Assembly: GCA_002470465.1 (NCBI GenBank)
Contig: DKMD01000037.1
Coordinates: 17,148-81,147, forward strand
From: Pluralibacter sp. UBA7423
GTDB lineage: Bacteria; Pseudomonadota; Gammaproteobacteria; Enterobacterales; Enterobacteriaceae
Reading direction: 5' to 3'
DNA length: 64,000 nt
Shown here: positions 58,202 to 64,000 of the stretch, one piece after another
How positions within the stretch are numbered: position 1 is the stretch's first letter
Layout of the letters: every line of letters begins with the position of its first letter
The notes under the pieces: generated by a model
What the model was told of the DNA's origin: nothing
The model's input: only the letters and a program-made list of their open reading frames with translations
The model's database searches: none
Position numbers and translations under genes: made by a program

Positions 58202-59104
58202 TCAGCTTAAAAACTTCACATTATCATTTGCAGAAATACTATCATTTAAAGCATAAAATGCGTGTTCAAAGCAAGGCCATCGGATACCATCTAATCCATT
58301 GCTCCCACCATTAACACACTTTGTTACCGCTTTAACTTCTGCGTATGTAGCACCCTGATCGGACCAATAATGTATACTCAACGCGCCCCATTTAACTATT
58401 TTTTTATTTTGCATCTTCATTCTTTGCTTCTGAATCCAATAAAACCCACCTGCATCACAGCAATAATAAGATGATGATATTAAATTTTCCGCACTAGCTG
58501 AACTTATGAACTTCGTGGCATCACCCTTATATTCACCATATAATTTATAGTTAGTCCTACCTGTAAGCTGTATAATTCCACGGCCTTTAAACTTGATGCC
58601 ATCGCCAACTTGATCGTTTCCAAGTTTTTCCGCGAGTTCGTTTTTATTATTATGCTTCGCATCAAACTCAGGTTCATATTTATCAAAATATGAGTCTTTC
58701 CCTTTTTCTTCACATTCGCTCACTCGGCCCGTTTCGCAATATATTTGTGAAAGAAAATGAGCTAATCGCATTGTGCTATTCACACCAAATTTTCTCATTG
58801 CCAATGCTAGGCTTTTTCTCATTTCTGATGGGCGAATTATTGCTCCTGACGATTTTTCTTTTTGTTGATTAAGATACTCAATGACGGTTTTTTCCGTCAG
58901 TCGCCCTTCTTCTCTTAATGTAGATTCATTCTTCACAGTTTTTCTAATCGTTCTTACAAAATCCTGCTCACTCAACCAATTAAATTTACGAAAATGGGAA
59001 ATAAATGCCTCTGACTCAAAATGCCACAGCCTTCCGCTACCGAGTGAACCAGAATCAAAACAGCGCTTCTGCGTGCTGTTTGAACTTGCCATAATCCTCC
59101 TCAC
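58202..59104 (-). CDS. GH19-like domain frame of the broken effector
   Basis: 300 open codons. From about residue 90 it is a GH19 chitinase/lysozyme-like domain: LAHFLSQIYCETG with the candidate catalytic Glu, then GIKFKGRGIIQLTGRTNY, the family's substrate-loop motif, and a Cys-containing end. Residues 15-40 (CFDSGSLGSGRLWHFESEAF) equal the linker of the right-hand copy, so the frame is the C-terminal part of a longer protein rather than a true start. ATG 59104 or 59092 could start it independently, overlapping the upstream frame. Confidence 0.6.
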   Translation of the reverse strand: MRRIMASSNSTQKRCFDSGSLGSGRLWHFESEAFISHFRKFNWLSEQDFVRTIRKTVKNESTLREEGRLTEKTVIEYLNQQKEKSSGAIIRPSEMRKSLALAMRKFGVNSTMRLAHFLSQIYCETGRVSECEEKGKDSYFDKYEPEFDAKHNNKNELAEKLGNDQVGDGIKFKGRGIIQLTGRTNYKLYGEYKGDATKFISSASAENLISSSYYCCDAGGFYWIQKQRMKMQNKKIVKWGALSIHYWSDQGATYAEVKAVTKCVNGGSNGLDGIRWPCFEHAFYALNDSISANDNVKFLS

Positions 59105-60032
59105 TCATCAGAACGCGGTCCTTTTTTTCCTGCGTCCCCGGGACCATCCATATAGCCGTTTTTTCTGAAGTACACTGCTCCCAGGGTAGACCGGTCATCA
59201 ACCATTTATATCTGGCATCTATTGTGCTTTTTTCCCACTCGAATGGTAAACAGCAGATAAGCCTGTTGCTTTGAGCTTCATACGTGCCTTCTTCCTGCAA
59301 CTTTCTGATGATCGCCGAATTACACTGACTGTGTGTATCGTTGTCATCATCAACCAGCAGCCATCCTGTCCAGTGGGGGAAATCTGCATCGCTAAACTTT
59401 TTGATATCGGGAGCGGCAAGATTGACCACCCCTGTTCCATCTGGATACCTGACTGTCATCCATAATGGTGCATCTGCCGGAACCAGCGTTTCATTTTCCG
59501 TATTGATAACCCGCCCAAAACGAAGTAATTCGAACCCGGCACTCGGGCTCTCCTTGTAATTCCGCATCGCGGTTTTATAAAGGTTATATTCGTAATCTTC
59601 ACCATCGGCGTTAATCAGCGGCTCTCCCAGCAGAGCATACTTCCCGTCAGTCTGCGTATTCTTCTGTCGGGTCACCATCGTACAGTTGCCTTGCGCCAGG
59701 GTCATGCTGGCATACAGAGGCGCATTACTTCTATAGCGTTCAGAAATACCTGTTGTGGAAATGCTGTTATCTGTCGGTGCCTTGTCGTAAAACTTTGTCC
59801 CTGCTGGCAGATAAAAATGGATATCACCGTAAACAGCATCCGTGCGACCATCTTTCGAAATATCCAGTTCCTTCGTTTTTCGTCCCGTCAGTTTACTGAT
59901 GTTGTCATCATCGCAGAAAACCTGGAAGTGAAATTCATTCTGGCCGTCCGTCATTCCGCAAGAACCAAGCGGAGCTTTCCGGTAAAGTTTGGCATCAGCT
60001 TTTATCTCTGCTTCCAGAAACTTCAGATGCAT
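59055..60032 (-). CDS. Middle part of the broken effector (M23-like C-lobe plus linker domain)
   Basis: 325 open codons beginning inside the M23-like region (MHLKFLEAEIKADAKLYRK, FHFQVF) and ending HAEALF-stop where the intact copy continues into the GH19 part. The remaining 280 residues form a domain shared nearly word for word with the right-hand copy (GDIHFYLPAGTKFYDKAP, SAGFELLRFGRVINTE, PHWTGW). No independent start signal is evident; listed as a surviving frame of the pseudogene. Confidence 0.5.
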   Translation of the reverse strand: MHLKFLEAEIKADAKLYRKAPLGSCGMTDGQNEFHFQVFCDDDNISKLTGRKTKELDISKDGRTDAVYGDIHFYLPAGTKFYDKAPTDNSISTTGISERYRSNAPLYASMTLAQGNCTMVTRQKNTQTDGKYALLGEPLINADGEDYEYNLYKTAMRNYKESPSAGFELLRFGRVINTENETLVPADAPLWMTVRYPDGTGVVNLAAPDIKKFSDADFPHWTGWLLVDDDNDTHSQCNSAIIRKLQEEGTYEAQSNRLICCLPFEWEKSTIDARYKWLMTGLPWEQCTSEKTAIWMVPGTQEKKDRVLMSEEDYGKFKQHAEALF

Positions 60033-60386
60033 ATACAGAGAGTAAAAAAACCACCTTACCGTCCTCTCCGGAACCTATTTCTGTCTCATGTTTCAATAAA
60101 ACATAACCATCATCCGTCCCCCTAATAGGGGCATACTTCAGTGGGAACTGGTCTCTTTTTCCTGGCGGGGAGGGCTTGCGGAACGACACCACGGTTCCGT
60201 CAGCGATTGCCCTCACTTTTTCCGGTGTTGTGCCTGCATCCGTATGTGATATATGGATGCCCCCATGCCAGGAGTCTGATGCATTGAGAGGATATGGCGA
60301 GCATTAACAGGCATCATCGCTTCAATCCAGTCTGCCTCAGATTGAGTGGCATCTTTATCTCTCAGAAACGGAGGACTGATAATCAT

Positions 60387-60756
60387 GTTGTGGCTCCTTG
60401 TCAGGAAAAACTGAAGTTACTGAAAGGTTCGGCCGTTTCAGGTGCCACATTGGGAAGTCTCTTGGTTCAGATGGCAAAGTATCGGATTCTTGTTCTGTAG
60501 AATCGTTAAGCACATATCAGGCATGCTTAAACGCAGGCCACCTGACGTTCTCAAACGCCATTCTCCCTGGATTTATTCTTCGCGTAAATGCCCCCCTGAT
60601 AGAGGATTTACTCACTTAGGTCCATGCCCCCCTATTGTTGGGGAGGAGCATTCCCCTAATCAATGCAATACTTGTAAAATAATATATTTCATGACAGCCC
60701 CTAATGATTATTCCAGGTCAATAGCATCAAGGCTCAGCATTGCAATTTTTAAAATT
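60387..60756. other. Gap upstream of the broken effector
   Basis: About 370 bp without a complete gene. On the minus strand a short tail, NVAPETAEPFSNFSFS-stop (ending at about 60402), abuts the effector ribosome site and may be the 3' scar of a lost upstream gene such as vgrG. Near 60580-60660 two ATGCCCCCCT motifs and a CCCCTA...TAGGGG-type inverted stretch occur; their role is unknown. Confidence 0.35.
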
Positions 60757-61392
60757 TTAATTTTCATCAAATGAGATGGATTCAAGAAGCCTTAGTGTAT
60801 TTTTAGATAGATCTTCACCAGTATTCGTTACAGCACTGTTTCCTGAACCACAAAGAGCGTTATTATTGTGAATCAAACAGAAATAAACACTTTCACCAAC
60901 ACTCCCGTCTTTAAATTTAGCCATACTATTGACAGCCATAAACCCATTTGAATTTTTACTTTTCACCTTTACTAATGATAAATGATTAGATGATCCATTT
61001 TTCACATATGTTTTATCAGGGACTAGTTTCCAATCTTTGTTTTTATAATCGTAAATAACTTTATTGTCTGAACGGCTAACATTAACACCTTTATTGTTAA
61101 CTTGCTGATTATCATACCCAGCTTCGAAAGCCTCTCCTGAATATAAACAGCTCCATTCAGATATAGGATATTTTTTCTCAAAATATTCGTCATCAGATAA
61201 TTTTGGATATTCATAATCACTGAAATGTACATTACATGGTTCAAAGCTAGATGATGAAGAAATATCAGCGTTAGAATCAGACGACAGGTTTCTAATTACT
61301 GATGAATTTCCATCGTTAACAACTGATGCAAATGCAGATACCATAGAGAAAGAACTGACACTAAGAAAGAATGACATGCAAACTAATTTCAT
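60757..61392 (-). CDS. Secreted protein, candidate immunity or orphan
   Basis: 211 residues. Signal peptide MKLVCMSFFLSVSSFSMVSA with cleavage near FA-SV; a Ser/Asp/Asn-rich mature part with a few Cys. No family recognised. AT-rich. It lies second behind the intact effector and just upstream of the broken copy; it may be the immunity protein of a now-lost effector variant. Confidence 0.55.
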   Translation of the reverse strand: MKLVCMSFFLSVSSFSMVSAFASVVNDGNSSVIRNLSSDSNADISSSSSFEPCNVHFSDYEYPKLSDDEYFEKKYPISEWSCLYSGEAFEAGYDNQQVNNKGVNVSRSDNKVIYDYKNKDWKLVPDKTYVKNGSSNHLSLVKVKSKNSNGFMAVNSMAKFKDGSVGESVYFCLIHNNNALCGSGNSAVTNTGEDLSKNTLRLLESISFDEN

Positions 61393-61485
61393 GAAAATTG
61401 TCCCAAGCTTGTATCCTTTCAGGAAAGTACTGTTGGGTATATCGCACAGTAAAATTGAATAAAAACAACAAGAATCCCAAAATCA

Positions 61486-62253
61486 TTAATTCGGATTGAT
61501 AAGCTCCCCCCCCAACTCATCCAGTGTTTTATCACCCGAAAAAAGCTTTTTGCATTTACTGTCAACCACAGCATCATCTTTATCTCCTGGGAATACAACC
61601 TTCATTTTCTTTGCTATATCCCACACACCTGGAAATGAATCAGCAGCACAATCCAAATCGTTTGGTGCAACATATTCTCCATTGACAGATATTTTCCCTA
61701 GATATATTGAACCACCAGGGTAAAACAAGTTATTTTCATCTGGCTCAGATGGGGCATTACTCCAAAAACCCTTGCCAGACAAAAGGTTTTTATTCCCATT
61801 AAACCTAGAGATTATCGCCTGATATGATCTAAAGTGAGCATCAATCACAACCAATGCCAGAACTAATTTTTTATCAAAATTCACATCTATAACAGAAGAA
61901 ATTGCATTATTAAAGTATGGAATCGAATGAATGCGGATTGACTGTCCTTTACAACCTATAAGCTCCTTAACATCAAGATATTTATTTCCTGATGCTATAA
62001 GCACGCCTACATGATCACTAGTTAGAGAAATACCTCCAGCACCAGAGAGTAATGAATCATTCCAATTTTCTATTTTGCATGAGTAATCCGTATTTAATTT
62101 ATCATCGTGAACACTTACAGATCCAGCTTTATCCTTATCAAAATGGATACTTACACCATCAGTATCAATTGTGTTGTAATATCCCGCCCAAGAACTAAAA
62201 GCAGTAGCACCAAGCATCATAAATAAAAACAAATTGGTTTTAAACTTCATCAT
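61486..62253 (-). CDS. Secreted protein coupled to the intact effector, likely immunity
   Basis: 255 residues with signal peptide MMKFKTNLFLFMMLGATAFS and cleavage near SWA-GY. Beta-rich mature domain (YNTIDTDGVSIHFDKDKAG) with several Cys. No known family. Its ATG codons at 62253/62250 lie inside the last codons of the effector gene, with AGGTG just before, so the pair is translationally coupled. That and the periplasmic address make it the best immunity candidate for a peptidoglycan-acting effector. Confidence 0.65.
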   Translation of the reverse strand: MMKFKTNLFLFMMLGATAFSSWAGYYNTIDTDGVSIHFDKDKAGSVSVHDDKLNTDYSCKIENWNDSLLSGAGGISLTSDHVGVLIASGNKYLDVKELIGCKGQSIRIHSIPYFNNAISSVIDVNFDKKLVLALVVIDAHFRSYQAIISRFNGNKNLLSGKGFWSNAPSEPDENNLFYPGGSIYLGKISVNGEYVAPNDLDCAADSFPGVWDIAKKMKVVFPGDKDDAVVDSKCKKLFSGDKTLDELGGELINPN

Positions 62254-64000
62254 CAATCACCTCTTTCGCTTTTTTAGTAGCTATTTTCCTTTCTGCAATC
62301 CCTTTATCTGCACCATTTATACCTTTAGTTACTTTCAAAATAATGCTGTCATCATCAGATTCCCCAAATTTGTCCTCATCCATAATTTTGAGAACTTTAG
62401 ATTTGAAACAGGCTATAAAAAAACCACCCGTATCAATACAGTTATATGCACTCTCTGTCACTTTCTGAGGGTTCTCTATTTTTGGTGGTTTTTTCTTCAT
62501 GCCGGCTGTATTTTTTTTCTTGTACTCCGGGTCATCCCACCAATATTTATCGAAGTCACTTTTTAACAACCAACCTCGATATACCCAATAGCTTGAATAT
62601 GTGTCAAGGCCAGTGAGCATTTTAAACCCTCTACCTCTGAATTTTTGTGCATCAACATCTCCACAGTTACCGTTAATCCAGCTATAAGAGCCTGTGATGT
62701 ACCCTCCACGGGAATTATATTTTTTCCCGGAGAAATAGTTATCTTTCTCGGTTTCAAGAGCTCCGTACCAATGGCCTAGCTCAGTAGCTTCATTAAATGT
62801 TGATGCTTCAACAATGACTCCGCCCTTCTGAATACCATCGACAATAATCTGTTGCTGACTGGTTTCTTGCATAGACAATAAATAACCTGATTCTACTGCA
62901 CCTTGTCCTAAAAAATGACAAATTCTGTTTGCATCAGATAAATTATACTTTCGCATAATTTTATTTATGTCCGCATAGTACTCTGATGTAATATTTTTAA
63001 TACCTTCAAGTGCATTTTTATTTTTTTTACTAGTATTCGCCGTCATTACTTTTTCAATTACATCACAGCCGAGCCAACTACATGTCCTGAAATGTTCAAT
63101 AAATGCCTTTGGTTCAAAATGCCACAAGCTTCCGCTACTAAGTGCCCCTGTGTCGAAACACAATGCTTCGGCATGAGCCTTGAATTTTGCATAATCTTCA
63201 TCCGTCATCGGATCATGCTCTTCACTACCTTTTTTCAGCCATGAAAAGCGGGTGTCGATCGTACTCTTTTCCCACTCGAACGGGAAATGACAGATTAGCT
63301 TTACACACTGATTATCATAGTCGCCGTCCTGCTGAAGCTTCTTAATAGCTGCTGAGTTACATTGGCTATTGTTATCACTATCGTCATCAACCATCTGCCA
63401 GCCCGTCCAGTGCGGAAAGTCAGCGTCACTAAACTTTTTAATACTGGGATCAGCAAGATTGACCACCCCTGTTCCGCCAGGGTAATTGACCGTCATCCAC
63501 AGTGGCGCATCTGCTGGCACCAGAGTCTCATGTTCAGTATTGATTACCCGCCCAAAGCGCAGCAGTTCAAACCCGGCACTTGGACTCTGCTTATAATTCC
63601 GCATCGCAGTTTTATAGAGATTGTATTCGTAGTCTTTGCCATCAGCATTCACCAGTGGCTCGCCCAGCAGATCATACTTCCCGTCAACCTGCGTATTTTT
63701 TTGCCGAGTCACCATCGTACAGTTGCCTTGTGCCAGGGTCATGCTGACATACAGAGGCGCATTACTTCTATAGCGTTCAGAAATACCTGTTGTGGAAGTG
63801 CTGTTATCTGCCGGTGCCTTGTCGTAAAACTTTGTCCCTGCTGGCAGATAAAAATGGATATCACCGTAAACAGCATCAGTGCGACCATCTTTCGAAATAT
63901 CCAGTTCCTTCGTTTTTCGTCCCGTCAGTTTACTGATGTTGTCATCATCGCAGAAAACCTGGAAGTGAAATTCATTCTGGCCGTCCGTCATTCCGCAAGA
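62240..64000 (-). CDS. M23-like/GH19 T6SS peptidoglycan hydrolase effector (5' end beyond window)
   Basis: Open from the right edge (SCGMTDGQNEFHFQVF...) to the stop at 62240: 586 visible codons. The edge starts in the last strand of an M23-like domain (FHFQ, the HxH-type motif). A shared middle domain follows, then from about 63150 to the end a GH19-like domain: RICHFLGQGAVESGYLLS with the candidate Glu, KFRGRGFKMLTGLDTYSSYW, and CIDTGGFF. Such enzymes cut peptidoglycan in the target periplasm. It overlaps its probable immunity gene. GC content drops in the GH19 part. Confidence 0.75.
   Translation of the reverse strand, partial: SCGMTDGQNEFHFQVFCDDDNISKLTGRKTKELDISKDGRTDAVYGDIHFYLPAGTKFYDKAPADNSTSTTGISERYRSNAPLYVSMTLAQGNCTMVTRQKNTQVDGKYDLLGEPLVNADGKDYEYNLYKTAMRNYKQSPSAGFELLRFGRVINTEHETLVPADAPLWMTVNYPGGTGVVNLADPSIKKFSDADFPHWTGWQMVDDDSDNNSQCNSAAIKKLQQDGDYDNQCVKLICHFPFEWEKSTIDTRFSWLKKGSEEHDPMTDEDYAKFKAHAEALCFDTGALSSGSLWHFEPKAFIEHFRTCSWLGCDVIEKVMTANTSKKNKNALEGIKNITSEYYADINKIMRKYNLSDANRICHFLGQGAVESGYLLSMQETSQQQIIVDGIQKGGVIVEASTFNEATELGHWYGALETEKDNYFSGKKYNSRGGYITGSYSWINGNCGDVDAQKFRGRGFKMLTGLDTYSSYWVYRGWLLKSDFDKYWWDDPEYKKKNTAGMKKKPPKIENPQKVTESAYNCIDTGGFFIACFKSKVLKIMDEDKFGESDDDSIILKVTKGINGADKGIAERKIATKKAKEVIDDEV

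Larger units (their letters stand above)
58202..60386 (-). pseudogene. Frameshifted M23-like/GH19 T6SS effector (second copy)
   Basis: Reads as one gene from ATG 60386 (AAGGAG seven bases before) to the stop at 58202 if three shifts are repaired: near 60290 (one base missing before CCTCTCAATGC), at the 7-T run 60044-60050 (six T restore frame to YSLYMHLK) and near 59058 (two bases, CA, missing against the right-hand copy). The repaired protein starts MIISPPFLRDKD, has M23-like WHGGIH, YMHLK and FHFQVF motifs, a middle domain and a GH19-like end. Without repair it makes only pieces. Confidence 0.75.

Overview
The window comes from the chromosome of a motile member of the Enterobacteriaceae. 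Gene order and protein similarity follow the E. coli K-12 stretch from ftnA through tyrP, uvrC/uvrY, sdiA, the flagellar fli genes, rcsA and dcm to yedJ. DcyD, TcyN, the Fli proteins, Dcm and YedJ look close to E. coli but not identical, and a type VI secretion system (T6SS) cluster lies where K-12 has none. This fits Enterobacter (cloacae complex) or a near relative such as Lelliottia. The genus is an inference; no 16S rRNA or other marker is in the window.

Layout. 1-6.1 kb: end of ftnA, tyrP with TyrR boxes, yecA, a three-gene tRNA operon (Gly, Cys, Leu), pgsA, then uvrY-uvrC. 6.4-11.2 kb: yecF, the LuxR-type regulator sdiA, and the cystine/D-cysteine genes tcyJ(fliY)-dcyD-tcyL-tcyN. 11.2-16.5 kb: late flagellar genes fliZ-fliA, fliC and fliDST; fliC and fliD have divergent sigma-28 promoters. 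16.5-21.5 kb: amyA, yedD, a DUF421/YetF-like pair, and an eroded prophage remnant with an integrase tail. 21.5-32.6 kb: fliE diverging from fliFGHIJKLMNOPQR, i.e. basal body, export ATPase, C-ring and export gate. 32.6-42.2 kb: rcsA with an RcsAB box, dsrB, yodD, the small RNA DsrA, mpgP, dgcQ, yodC, yedI, yedA, vsr-dcm, yedJ and a small membrane protein gene next to a perfect CRP palindrome.

42.5-64 kb: a T6SS locus, all on the minus strand. Conserved parts are tssM, tssA, tssF, tssG, tssJ, tssE and a tagA/VasL-like gene. Two AT-rich cargo islands interrupt it. One, between tssA and tssF, encodes a PAAR protein with a membrane-active-looking C-terminus, a candidate immunity membrane protein and an amber-interrupted second copy of that immunity gene. 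The other, upstream of tssM to the window edge, holds duplicated genes for a probable peptidoglycan hydrolase with an M23-like N-terminus and a GH19 (chitinase/lysozyme-like) C-terminus. One copy is intact as far as the edge, one carries three apparent frameshifts, and one survives only as a 185-bp fragment. Each is followed by different small secreted proteins, the likely immunity factors.

The most interesting part is this 56.7-64 kb array. It looks like a snapshot of effector-immunity modules being duplicated, swapped and decayed. hcp, vgrG, clpV and tssBCKL are not in the window and presumably lie past the right edge.
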